From Psychrobacillus faecigallinarum (GTDB taxonomy: Bacteria; Bacillota; Bacilli; Bacillales_A; Planococcaceae), in contig NZ_JACSQO010000003.1 of assembly GCF_014836595.1 (NCBI RefSeq), positions 109,319 to 173,318 of the forward strand: 64,000 bases of DNA. The letters run 5' to 3'. A program made the position numbers and the translations under genes. This document shows, piece after piece, positions 1 to 8,628 of this stretch (positions are counted from its first letter, which is position 1; each line of letters opens with the position of its first letter). The notes beneath the pieces are model-generated. The model was not told where the DNA came from. It ran no database searches and saw nothing but the letters and a program-made list of their open reading frames with translations.

Positions 1-126
1 CTTTACCTTCGTGTTTTTCTTTGTCTTCTTTGTTTGCTTTACCTTCGTGTTTTTCTTTGTCTTCTTTGTTTGCTTTATCTTCGTGTTTTTCTTTGTCTTC
101 TTTATTTGATTTATCTTCTTTGTTTG
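1..126 (-). repeat. 36-bp tandem repeat encoding a Lys/Glu-rich coat protein tail
   Basis: Three 36-bp units start at 1, 37 and 73 with only a few base differences, followed by an 18-bp partial unit at 109-126. In the reading frame of the cotB-like gene each unit encodes 12 residues of the type NKEDKEKHEGKA. The array may continue beyond the window, so its full copy number cannot be seen. Confidence 0.85.
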
Positions 127-715
127 CTTTATCATTGTGACTCTGTTCATTTACGGTATTGGCTTTGTCTTCATTATTTTCTTTCTTTTCTTTACTTTCT
201 TTATTTCCTTTGTCGCTACTATTTTTTTTATCTTTACTATGTTCATCTTTATCTTTTTCTTTGGACTTTTCTTTTTTATCATCTTTGGATTTTCCACATG
301 TAGAAATTTGGCTAATGTTACGCATATGGAACAAGGAAACCCGAATTACTTCTTCGTTTGAAATTATAGTTACAAATTCATTATTAACGCCTTCCAATAC
401 ACCTTCTAATGATTCTGGTCCACCGCGATTAACTTTGACCCATTTATATCTCAGACACTCTAAAATATCTTGAAAATCTCTCGCTTGTATAAAATCTAAT
501 TCCTCTGTTTCCACTTCTAAATCCACAGATTTTTTAGCGTTATGTGTCAAACTCTTCACGTGATGTCTATTATAGTAAATGATTCCATCCTCTTTAGTGT
601 GCAATGTAAGATAATCCTTTCCTACTGCAAGCAGCCTACCTACGCGCGATTCTGGCCCACCTCTATCCACCTTAATAATCCTATTTACTAAAGAAAGCAG
701 CATTTCTTTCTCCAT
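1..715 (-). CDS. cotB: CotB-like spore coat protein, partial (3' end outside window)
   Basis: Reading the minus strand from ATG at 715 gives an open frame running off the window edge at base 1, about 238 residues. The ribosome site GGGGGG lies 6 bases upstream. The first ~140 residues hold two copies of the coat motif: VDRGGPESRVGRLLAVG near residue 17 and VNRGGPESLEGVL near residue 95, each followed by a HHVKSL or HIRNIS segment. This RGGPES..G.L pattern is characteristic of Bacillus CotB, an outer coat protein. After about residue 150 the chain becomes a highly charged Lys/Glu/Asp/Asn tail ending in 12-residue repeats, comparable with the low-complexity tail of B. subtilis CotB (Ser-rich there). 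A shorter paralogue lies directly upstream on the same strand. It likely acts in the mother cell late in sporulation. Confidence 0.8.
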   Translation of the reverse strand, partial: MEKEMLLSLVNRIIKVDRGGPESRVGRLLAVGKDYLTLHTKEDGIIYYNRHHVKSLTHNAKKSVDLEVETEELDFIQARDFQDILECLRYKWVKVNRGGPESLEGVLEGVNNEFVTIISNEEVIRVSLFHMRNISQISTCGKSKDDKKEKSKEKDKDEHSKDKKNSSDKGNKESKEKKENNEDKANTVNEQSHNDKANKEDKSNKEDKEKHEDKANKEDKEKHEGKANKEDKEKHEGK

Positions 716-879
716 AAAATTCCCCCCTTTTTATTATCCTAGTATCTATATGTATCTTAGGATTATTAAGTAACAGACATAAGCCTAACTATCCTTGATA
801 GGCCAAGCTAATTAGTTTAATTTTTAAAATTCGCCGATTCTAGAAATCAGAAACGACGAATAAATTTTTATATATTTAC

Positions 880-1353
880 TTAGGACTTTGTATTATCCTC
901 AGTTTTTTTTTCATTAGAGTCCTTGTTTTTACGATCTTTTACTTCGTAACTAACGTTTCTAATATGGAACATAGAAATTCTGATAACTTCTTCTTTCGCT
1001 ATAATGGTTACAAAATTATCGTTTACTTGATCGACAATGCCTTCTAGCTTTTCTGGTCCTCCACGATTAATTTGTACCCAATGGTATTTTAAGCTTTCTA
1101 AAACTCCCTTAAAATCCTCTGCTTGAATAAATCTAAAATCTTCAGGAACTTGAAAATCAAATTGCGAATCGTTTTTTGTATTTGAAGTTAAACTTTTTAT
1201 GTGATGAGTTCTATAATATACAACACCTTCGTTTTCAGTTAACAACGCGATGTAGTCTCCTCCTACCGCAATTAGCCTTCCTTCCCTGGATTCTGGACCA
1301 CCTCTGTCTATTTTTATGATGTTATCAACAAGGGAGTGTAACATTTTAATATC
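880..1353 (-). CDS. CotB-like spore coat protein, short paralogue
   Basis: The protein is about 157 residues. The likely start is the TTG at 1354-1356 (so the coding end is 1356), because AGGAGG sits 10 bases upstream and this start aligns MDIKMLHSLV with the MEKEMLLSLV start of the downstream paralogue; no ATG fits better. It has the same two motifs, IDRGGPESREGRL near residue 17 and INRGGPEKLEGI near residue 97, with HHIKSL and FHIRNV after them. The C-terminal tail is short and charged and lacks the long repeat. The gene is separated by 165 bases from the larger cotB-like gene and probably belongs to the same sporulation unit. A role in coat assembly is inferred from family membership only. 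Confidence 0.78.
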   Translation of the reverse strand, partial: DIKMLHSLVDNIIKIDRGGPESREGRLIAVGGDYIALLTENEGVVYYRTHHIKSLTSNTKNDSQFDFQVPEDFRFIQAEDFKGVLESLKYHWVQINRGGPEKLEGIVDQVNDNFVTIIAKEEVIRISMFHIRNVSYEVKDRKNKDSNEKKTEDNTKS

Positions 1354-1468
1354 CAATTCTTCTAGCCTCCTTTTTATTTATCTTAATATTCATATGTATA
1401 AGCTGAATGTCTTGTAATAGACATACGCCCACTTTTATATTTAATGTCTCTCATAAAATTCGACATAA

Positions 1469-1511
1469 AAAAGCTCAGCAAGGAGGGGTTCCTCTCTTTG
1501 CTGAGCTTTTA
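1469..1511 (-). terminator. Rho-independent terminator of the oppA-like gene
   Basis: A strong stem (AAAAGCTCAGCAA pairing with TTGCTGAGCTTTT) lies 16 bases past the stop codon of the oppA-like gene. On the minus strand it is followed by a run of T. Confidence 0.85.
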
Positions 1512-1526
1512 ACGTATTTTTAACTT

Positions 1527-3341
1527 TTACTTACCTTGTTTAAATTCATTTAAGTACTCTTTGACTTTATCTGTATCAGCTTTTAATTCGTTTCCTGTTT
1601 CCACAAGAGGACTTACAGTGGACACGGCTTTTTTCTTGTTGCCTTGGTAGTAATTCAATATTTCCTCTTGGTTAATGGAATATAAAACTGCTTTACGTAA
1701 GGATTCACTTTTCGCAACTTCACGATCCTTCGTATTAAATAACAAGTAACTTACTGCATTACTATCATTTTTTTGAAGGGATAGCTTGCTGTCGTTCTCA
1801 ACTAAATCGTATTTAGTTTCTGGTACTCCATTAAATATATGAATTTCGCCATTGCGAAGAGCTGATAATGCACTGTCAGCATCCGCGATAAAGCGTACGG
1901 TCACATTTGTAATTTTCGCCTCATTTTCTGTACCTGGCATATAGGCTGGGTTTTTCATGAATACTGCTTCGTAATCATTTTTGTAAGTCAGAATATAAGG
2001 ACCACTTGCATATAAAGTATTGTTATAAGAAGAGCCTTCCGTTACAGTATTCTGATCCCCATAAGGAATATCTGTTTTTACATCAAATGAATCTACTTCA
2101 TACGTGTTAATGCTTTCTACTTGTTTCTGAGAAACAATACCTGCTGATTGGTGAGCCAGGTAGTTTAAAACTTGCGGGAATGGATTCGTAGTAGTAATTT
2201 TTACTACTTGGTATTTTCCAGCAGTTGCATCAGCTTCTGTTTTATTTGACACTAATTCGTTAATGCCAGAATCCACACCGTTTTCTAAAGCTTCTTTTAC
2301 AGAAGTCTCGCTTCCGGATTGCTTCACATCAAGTTCTGAAAGATCTGTAACGATTTCTATATTTTCCATGCTTTCATGTAAGCTGTATGTGCGGTGATCT
2401 GGAACTGATTTGCTGTCTTTTGCACGGTTTAATGAGAATACAACATCCTCTGCACCCACGCGTTCACCAGTGTCTACTGCTTTTTTATCTGTTACAGCAG
2501 CGAAGTTAATATCATCTCTTAGTAAGAAATAATAATCTTTGTTGCCATCTGCTATCGCATGATTCAATGATAGAGATCCATCAGAAACTACTTTATCATC
2601 ATCTGTTAAGTTAACTAAACGGACATACATATTTGTATTCAATGTATTGATAGAACCGTCATTGCCTTTGATAGGATCTAAAGAAGTTAAGGATGCAATA
2701 CCTTGTTGCATAACCAATGGTTCAGAGTTTCTTTTAGAAGTGTCTGTAAAGTCAATTGTCTCCCATGCTATTGCACGAGATTTAGCTAGTCTTACTGTCT
2801 CTTCATTCAACACTTCTTTGTTTACTCCTTGCGCTTTGAAAGAGTTATATAAAGGTGCAATATAAGCCTTTTCTAAAACTAGAAGTTCTTCAAATTCTTT
2901 ATACGTTTTTGTGTATTCTTCCGGTGTTTCTGTACTTGCTCTTTCAATTAATTCATCAATTTTCTTATCAGACATAATACTGTTATCGCCATCTGATTTA
3001 AATAATGCACGTACTGCATAATCTGGGTTACCCGTAACTGTCGTCCAGCTTGATAATGCCAAATCATAGTTTCCAGCATCTTTTTGAGCTGTAAAACTAC
3101 CGTAATCAGGTTGTATGTTTAGTTTTACTTCAAAGCCGTTTTTAATTAATTGGTCGCGTACAATGTTCATATCCGCTTCACTAGAACTCATGCCTAATAA
3201 TTCAATTACAACGTCACCTTGCTCTGTTTTGGAATCGGATTTGTCAGCTGCTTTATCAACATCTGATTTAGTATTAACACAGCCCGCCAATACTAAAACT
3301 AGAGTAAACAATAAAGCTAATAATCCTTTTGTGTTCTTCAT
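1527..3341 (-). CDS. Circularly permuted oligopeptide-binding lipoprotein (SBP_bac_5)
   Basis: A 604-residue secreted lipoprotein: hydrophobic signal, lipobox LAGC with Cys21, then a Ser/Lys/Asp linker. Residues ~45-205 match the C-terminal lobe of OppA-type proteins (VKLNIQPDYGSF, DLALSSW, NPDYAVRALF, ELLVLEKAYIAPLYNSF). Residues ~207-604 match the N-terminal lobe and middle of the same family (TSLDPIKGNDGS, YYFLLRDDINFA, GAEDVVFSLNRA, SGPYILTYKNDYEAVF, SLRKAVLYSINQEEIL) and stop after DTDKVKEYLNEF, where a normal OppA continues into the segment found here at the N terminus. The order is therefore permuted. It lies 27 bases downstream of the OppC-like gene and should deliver peptides (or another SBP5 ligand) to those permeases. 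Confidence 0.85.
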   Translation of the reverse strand: MKNTKGLLALLFTLVLVLAGCVNTKSDVDKAADKSDSKTEQGDVVIELLGMSSSEADMNIVRDQLIKNGFEVKLNIQPDYGSFTAQKDAGNYDLALSSWTTVTGNPDYAVRALFKSDGDNSIMSDKKIDELIERASTETPEEYTKTYKEFEELLVLEKAYIAPLYNSFKAQGVNKEVLNEETVRLAKSRAIAWETIDFTDTSKRNSEPLVMQQGIASLTSLDPIKGNDGSINTLNTNMYVRLVNLTDDDKVVSDGSLSLNHAIADGNKDYYFLLRDDINFAAVTDKKAVDTGERVGAEDVVFSLNRAKDSKSVPDHRTYSLHESMENIEIVTDLSELDVKQSGSETSVKEALENGVDSGINELVSNKTEADATAGKYQVVKITTTNPFPQVLNYLAHQSAGIVSQKQVESINTYEVDSFDVKTDIPYGDQNTVTEGSSYNNTLYASGPYILTYKNDYEAVFMKNPAYMPGTENEAKITNVTVRFIADADSALSALRNGEIHIFNGVPETKYDLVENDSKLSLQKNDSNAVSYLLFNTKDREVAKSESLRKAVLYSINQEEILNYYQGNKKKAVSTVSPLVETGNELKADTDKVKEYLNEFKQGK

Positions 3342-3368
3342 ATTTTTTTCCTCCTTGTTGAGCTTGCT

Positions 3369-4859
3369 TTAATCCATTCTCGGATCGAATGCATCTCTAA
3401 GTCCGTCACCTAAAAAGTTGAAAGATAATACGAGTCCTATAATTGCTAAACCCGGTATAATCGCCAAATAGGAATTGGACTCTAAATAAGTACTGCCTAT
3501 CTTTAAAATATTGCCCCATTCTGGTATATGGGGTTCTACTCCAAGACCTAAAAAGCTCAAGCTGCTTGTTGCAATTACTGCTGTGCCTATCGTCAGTGTA
3601 GCTTTGACGATCATAGGTGCAAGTGAATTGGGAACAATTTGCTTAAAGATGATTGATAGATTGGAAGCTCCTAAAGCTCGAGCCGAGTCTACATATTCGT
3701 AGTTCGATACCATCATTACATTAGCTCGCATTGTTCGGGCATAAGTCGGAATCGAACCAACACTTAAAGCTAGTATAAGATTCGTAGTATTTGCTCCAAA
3801 TGCTGCAATAATAGCGATGGCTAGTAATATTCCTGGTATTGCGTACAAGATATCTAGCAAACGCATAATGATGTTATCTGTACGCTTGCTATAATAGCCT
3901 GCCAACGCTCCTAATGCTCCTCCAACCACGAATGGAATTAGGGTCGAAGCAAAGCCCACTATTAGGGATATTCTTGCCCCGAAAATAATTCGAGAAAATA
4001 AATCTCTTCCGTAATTATCTGTACCAAATGGATACTCAAAGCTTGGCGGCTGGAGCAATGCCTCATAGTTGTTCTCTACTGCAAAATCATAGTCAAACGT
4101 AAACCTGCTAGTTACAGACAAAGCGAACATAAGAATGATAAAAAACATTCCTAATATAGCAGTAGAATTACGAGTGATTTTATCCCACATCGTGTTCCAC
4201 TTCACTATGCGTGAAAGACTGTTACTTCGGGTTTTAATGATTAAACTAATACCAAGCACAAAGTTAAAAACATTACCCGTTAGAGACGTAATGATTAATA
4301 CAATGGCTAGGCCTTGCATCCACCCTGGTGCCCCTTCATCTCTGACATACTTGGCAACAGCTATCAAAGTAAATACTTGAAGAACTAAAATAACGATTAA
4401 AATACCTATTGAGGTTAAAAAAGTGTCTGACACATATGGTTTAAAAAGATTAAATGCAGAAATAACTAGGATAAACAGCTGGGTGAAAATCATCCAAATG
4501 CTAAATGTATATTCCGGTGTTTTCTTTTCTTTTATCAAGTTAAAACCAAACGAGGATACAAAGATATTAGCAGTTAATATCGCAATTATTTGGACATAGC
4601 CAAGCCTTCTTGTAGATGATTTTAAATGTCCTAGATTCAAAAGCTCTCGCTTCATTCTCCAGATAATAAAAAATTGAAGTGCTGTAAAAAAGGCATACAC
4701 AGCAAAAATACTACAAGCAATCGGCTTAATCGTGCCCATCTCAAAATCAAAACTATTAAATAATAAAACTATAGTTACTAGAAGAGAAAGTACTCCTGCA
4801 AAGTTCGCCTGTGTATATTCTCGTGACAGCTTTAATGCATGTTGTTTTTTAGTTACCAC
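3369..4859 (-). CDS. OppC-like ABC permease with six-helix N-terminal extension
   Basis: The protein is 496 residues, against about 300 for a usual OppC/DppC. Residues ~225-496 are a normal BPD_transp_1 permease: a first helix near 233, then FGTDNYGRDLFSRIIFG, and the EAA loop EYVDSARALGASNLSII with the following IVPNSLAP, which contacts the ATPase. The first ~215 residues are an extra hydrophobic region with about six predicted membrane segments (near 19-39, 45-66, 86-108, 117-138, 148-168 and 178-205). It sits between the OppB-like and binding-protein genes (15 and 27 bases away), so all three are probably cotranscribed. The function of the extension is unknown. Confidence 0.85.
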   Translation of the reverse strand: MVTKKQHALKLSREYTQANFAGVLSLLVTIVLLFNSFDFEMGTIKPIACSIFAVYAFFTALQFFIIWRMKRELLNLGHLKSSTRRLGYVQIIAILTANIFVSSFGFNLIKEKKTPEYTFSIWMIFTQLFILVISAFNLFKPYVSDTFLTSIGILIVILVLQVFTLIAVAKYVRDEGAPGWMQGLAIVLIITSLTGNVFNFVLGISLIIKTRSNSLSRIVKWNTMWDKITRNSTAILGMFFIILMFALSVTSRFTFDYDFAVENNYEALLQPPSFEYPFGTDNYGRDLFSRIIFGARISLIVGFASTLIPFVVGGALGALAGYYSKRTDNIIMRLLDILYAIPGILLAIAIIAAFGANTTNLILALSVGSIPTYARTMRANVMMVSNYEYVDSARALGASNLSIIFKQIVPNSLAPMIVKATLTIGTAVIATSSLSFLGLGVEPHIPEWGNILKIGSTYLESNSYLAIIPGLAIIGLVLSFNFLGDGLRDAFDPRMD

Positions 4860-4874
4860 TTTTACACCTACTTC

Positions 4875-6299
4875 TTACAATTGCTTCATCTTAGATTTTA
4901 TACGCGGATCAAAAAACGCATATAAAATATCGATGAGCACATTAACCAAGGAAATGGTTATTGCAATATAGATTACTCCACCCATAATAGCCGGTATATC
5001 GGGGATAAATTGTTTATCGACAATATAGCTACCAATCCCGCTAATATTGAATACCTTCTCTGTTACAGCCGCTCCTCCAAGCATTCCACCAAACAGTAAG
5101 CCGATAACAGTGACAATCGGAATCATTGCATTTCCAATGGCGTGTTTCCAAAGCACTTGGCGTTGGTTTAAGCCTTTTGCTTTTGCAGTGATAATATAAT
5201 CCTCATTTATAATTTCTAATACGGAGGAACGAGTCATCCTAGCTACTGAAGCAGTAAGTCCTGTACCAAGCACAATCACTGGCATAATAATTGATAACCA
5301 GTTTTGCGGACTATAAGTTGCAGGAAGCCATTGTAGCTTAATAGAGAAGTTCAAGATGAATATAAGTCCTTGCCAAAAGTTTGGTATGGACAATCCAATT
5401 AAAGCAATGAACATAAAGGCATAATCTAAGAAGGAGTTTTGTCTAGTTGCAGATATAATTCCTACAGGAATTGCTATTACTACTGCCATTAATAAAGAGA
5501 AGATTGCAATCATTAATGTAACTGGGAACTTATTGGCAATACTTGTTGCAACATCCTCATTACCTGTAAAGGATGCTCCTAGATCAAAGGTTGCAATTCC
5601 TTTTATTGTATTCCATAGCTGATTGAGATAAGGCAGGTCTAACCCATGCATTTGATTGAACGCAGCCATCTGTTCCTTAGTGGCACTTTCTCCTAAAAGG
5701 TTAGCAGCTGGATCAAAAGGCGATAAATATAAAATGGTGAACACCAAAACCGAAACGCCTGTTATAACAAAGATACTCATGATCAATCTTTCAAAAATAA
5801 ATTTACTAAACGCATTACTATAAAGACCCAATAAAATATACATCAGTAAGCCAGGAATAAACGAAACAATTAGAAATGCAGTATTCTCTAATAAACCTAA
5901 AAAATATGTTGTATAAGTGAGTGGCTTTGTACCATTTAACTCATGTATTTCATTCATTTCATTGGATACAAGCTTTTCTACTCTATCTTCCACGAGTTTA
6001 TTTATTTCTACTGTCATTTTTTCTTCATTAATTTTTTCATTAAAAAAGGCATGCTTTCGTTCATACTGCTCCTTAAACTCCTCGTATAGTTCCTCTTTTA
6101 TCCCCCTTGCCACAAGTGAAGACTTTAGATCGCTATTTAAGGAAGAACTAGGATCCTTCTGCTTTTTTAGGTAAAAAAGTAGAAAGGTTATTATATGAAC
6201 TGGCAAGCCAAGTAAAAATAATAAGATTCTAAAGAAAGAATGATGTTGTAGTCTTCCATAGGTCAAACTTAGTGCGTTGGAAGAAGATTTTCTTCCCAT
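4875..6299 (-). CDS. OppB-like ABC permease with N-terminal extension
   Basis: The protein is 474 residues, against about 310 for a usual OppB/DppB. From about residue 165 it is a canonical permease: FERLIMSIFVITGVSVLVF, LSPFDPAANLLGE, LDLPYLNQLWN, and an EAA loop DYIITAKAKGLNQRQVLWKH, ending at FFDPRIKSKM. Upstream are two extra hydrophobic segments (about 23-45 and 135-160) enclosing a charged, probably helical stretch rich in Glu/Lys. Both permeases of this transporter thus carry unusual N-terminal membrane domains. It is the first gene of the minus-strand operon and is divergent from the OppDF ATPase across a 245-bp gap. Confidence 0.85.
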   Translation of the reverse strand: MGRKSSSNALSLTYGRLQHHSFFRILLFLLGLPVHIITFLLFYLKKQKDPSSSLNSDLKSSLVARGIKEELYEEFKEQYERKHAFFNEKINEEKMTVEINKLVEDRVEKLVSNEMNEIHELNGTKPLTYTTYFLGLLENTAFLIVSFIPGLLMYILLGLYSNAFSKFIFERLIMSIFVITGVSVLVFTILYLSPFDPAANLLGESATKEQMAAFNQMHGLDLPYLNQLWNTIKGIATFDLGASFTGNEDVATSIANKFPVTLMIAIFSLLMAVVIAIPVGIISATRQNSFLDYAFMFIALIGLSIPNFWQGLIFILNFSIKLQWLPATYSPQNWLSIIMPVIVLGTGLTASVARMTRSSVLEIINEDYIITAKAKGLNQRQVLWKHAIGNAMIPIVTVIGLLFGGMLGGAAVTEKVFNISGIGSYIVDKQFIPDIPAIMGGVIYIAITISLVNVLIDILYAFFDPRIKSKMKQL

Positions 6300-6544
6300 A
6301 CCAAATACCCCCTCCCTATATTGTATAAATCCGAGTGGTATAGTATAGTATAGATTCGAACTACTATTAAGTCAACGCAAATAATTTGGTTCTATTAAGC
6401 GTAGGGTTAAATGCGCCATAATTGTGCGTGTTTAATCTTCTTTTTTGTAGAAACCGCTCATATTACTTAAAATATACGCTCTCTACTGAAAGAGCATGAA
6501 TCATAAATAATAAATTGAAGATTTTAATCAGATAGGTGGTTTTC

Positions 6545-8287
6545 ATGGAAACTATTTTAAAAGTAAAAGATTTACAGATTTCTTTTTTAACAAACGACAA
6601 TGAATTTGAGGCTGTTCGAGGCGTAAGCTTTGAAGTAAGAAAAGGAGAAACACTTGGCATTGTAGGAGAATCAGGTAGTGGAAAAAGTGTCACTGCCCGC
6701 TCCATCATGCGCCTGCTGCCTTCTCCCCCCTCCTTCATGAAAAATGGCTCCATTGAATTTTTAGGAGAATCTCTTGAGACAAAAACTGAAAAGGAAATGG
6801 AGAGTATTAGAGGAAGAGATATCAGTATGATTTTCCAGGATCCCATGACATCTTTAAACCCTACCATTCGAATTGGCCCACAGATTGCAGAAAGTCTTAT
6901 CAAGCACCAGCAGCTTTCTAAAAAAGAGGCAAAGAACCAAGCAGTTGAAATCTTGAAGCTAGTAGGCATTAAGAATAGCGAAGAGCGCTACAACCAGTAT
7001 CCTCACGAATTTTCAGGTGGTATGCGCCAAAGAGTTATGATCGCTATTGCACTTGCCTGCAAGCCAACGCTATTAATAGCAGATGAACCGACAACTGCAC
7101 TAGACGTTACCATTCAGGCTCAGATTTTGAATTTAATGAAGGATATGCAGCAAAGATTTGGCACCTCCATTATTTTAATCACTCATGATTTGGGTGTAGT
7201 TGCAGGTATGTGCGATCGAGTGGCAGTTATGAAAAATGGCGAAATTGTAGAAACCGGGACAACTGAAAAGATATTTGAAAATCCTCAGCATGACTATACA
7301 AAAAAATTATTAAATGCACTTCCTCGTTTAGATGAAAGGAAGAAACCCAAGAGACCACCGCTTCGTTCCATTGGTTTAGAAAATGGCAAGCCGTTATTAG
7401 AGGTCAAATCTTTAAAGCAGCATTTCCAATTAGGCAAAGGGACTGTGCTGAAGGCCGTTGATGATATCAGCTTCTTCATCAAACCTGGAGAAACCCTTGG
7501 ACTTGTAGGAGAATCTGGCTCAGGAAAATCAACTACCGGTCGGTCCATTCTTCGGTTACATGAGCCTACGGATGGAGATGTGCTTTATCAGGGAATGGCC
7601 ATCAACCGTTTGAGTAAAAGTGAATTAAAAACGATGCGACGACATATGCAGATTATCTTTCAGGATCCGTATTCTTCCTTAAATCCTCGTTTAAAGGTGT
7701 TAGATATTATCGGCCAGGCATTAGATATTCATCGTTTGAGCAAAAATGCAGAGGAAAGAAAACAACGTGTAGAAGAGTTACTAAAAATGGTAGGGTTGGA
7801 TTCCTCCCATGCCATGCGTTATCCACATGAGTTTTCAGGTGGACAACGACAACGAATCGGCATTGCCCGAGCACTGGCAGTAGAGCCTGACTTTATCGTC
7901 TGTGATGAACCACTATCAGCTTTAGACGTTTCTATACAGGCACAAATTGTAGAACTACTAGAGGATTTACAGCATAGACTAGGTCTAACTTACCTTTTCA
8001 TCGCACATGATCTATCTATGGTTAAGCATATTAGTGATCGGGTAGCGGTGATGTATGCTGGTAAAATTGTGGAGCTTGCGGAAAGTGAAGAGCTTTATTC
8101 TAACCCACAACATCCTTATACAAAATCCCTATTAGCAGCAATCCCTATTCCTGATCCTAAGGTAGAAGCTAAGAAAAAAAGGAAGCTTTTGGAGGAATCA
8201 AATGTAGAGGATAGATATCAATTGAAGCAATCTAAGCTTGTGGAAGTTTCCTCCGGTCACTGGGTAGCAATTCCAAATGTGAAATAA
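6545..8287 (+). CDS. Fused OppD-OppF oligopeptide ABC transporter ATPase
   Basis: A 580-residue protein with two complete ABC domains. Domain 1 has Walker A GESGSGKS at 41-48, signature FSGGMRQRV near 155 and Walker B LLIADEPT. Domain 2 has Walker A GESGSGKS near 320, signature [10 protein letters not shown] near 429 and [11 protein letters not shown]. Each ends with the oligopeptide-type tail ([22 protein letters not shown]). OppD and OppF are normally separate, but fused forms are known. The ATG at 6545 is preferred over the in-frame GTG at 6536 because AGGTGG lies 5 bases upstream of it. It should energise the divergently encoded permeases with the extended N termini, forming one transporter split over two transcripts. 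Confidence 0.9.
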   Translation: METILKVKDLQISFLTNDNEFEAVRGVSFEVRKGETLGIVGESGSGKSVTARSIMRLLPSPPSFMKNGSIEFLGESLETKTEKEMESIRGRDISMIFQDPMTSLNPTIRIGPQIAESLIKHQQLSKKEAKNQAVEILKLVGIKNSEERYNQYPHEFSGGMRQRVMIAIALACKPTLLIADEPTTALDVTIQAQILNLMKDMQQRFGTSIILITHDLGVVAGMCDRVAVMKNGEIVETGTTEKIFENPQHDYTKKLLNALPRLDERKKPKRPPLRSIGLENGKPLLEVKSLKQHFQLGKGTVLKAVDDISFFIKPGETLGLVGESGSGKSTTGRSILRLHEPTDGDVLYQGMAINRLSKSELKTMRRHMQIIFQDPYSSLNPRLKVLDIIGQALDIHRLSKNAEERKQRVEELLKMVGLDSSHAMRYPHEFSGGQRQRIGIARALAVEPDFIVCDEPLSALDVSIQAQIVELLEDLQHRLGLTYLFIAHDLSMVKHISDRVAVMYAGKIVELAESEELYSNPQHPYTKSLLAAIPIPDPKVEAKKKRKLLEESNVEDRYQLKQSKLVEVSSGHWVAIPNVK

Positions 8288-8356
8288 CTCTTGAATTTAT
8301 ATTCATCCCATGATAAACTTACTTATCGCTAAATTTTGAAAATTATATATTTTTAT

Positions 8357-8518
8357 TTCTTATCAAGAGAGACGGAGGGATTGGCCCTATGATGTCTCAG
8401 CAACCAGCCATTATAGGTGTGGTGCTAAATCCAATAGACATTTTTGTCTTGAAGATAAGAAGAATGACTTCAATCTATATTGGGGGTTCTCTTCTTATGA
8501 AGAGAGCCCTCTTTTTAT
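8357..8518 (+). promoter_or_regulatory. SAM-I riboswitch (S-box) with terminator
   Basis: P1 is TTCTTATC (8357-8364) with GATAAGAA (8454-8461). Inside are the S-box core elements AGAGA, GGAGGGATTGGCCCTATGA, CAGCAACC and GGTGCTAAATCC. A terminator stem GGG..CTCTTC / GAAGAG..CCC with a T run follows at 8482-8516. The 3' strand of P1 (ATAAGAAGA, 8455-8463) is complementary to TCTTCTTAT (8490-8498) in the terminator, giving the expected antiterminator. SAM binding should therefore terminate transcription before metI. Confidence 0.95.
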
Positions 8519-8628
8519 TTGGCAAAATGCTTCTATTCTATATTTATCCTGAATTTTTTCATCTTAGAGTCTACTTTGTGATTTATTTTCGAAATGTTGA
8601 ACCTATTAATAATAAGAGGTGAATAACA

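Noticed and set aside
34..473. Overlapping plus-strand Phe/Leu/Ser-rich frames
   Set aside because: They are antisense shadows of the Lys/Glu-rich cotB tail on the minus strand and have no ribosome sites.
3369..4859. OppC-like extension as a separate gene fused by error
   Set aside because: The frame is continuous, there is no internal ribosome site and start, and the OppB-like partner also has an extension.
8389..8622. A 77-residue plus-strand frame upstream of metI
   Set aside because: It lies inside the SAM riboswitch and its terminator; the conserved RNA explains the sequence.
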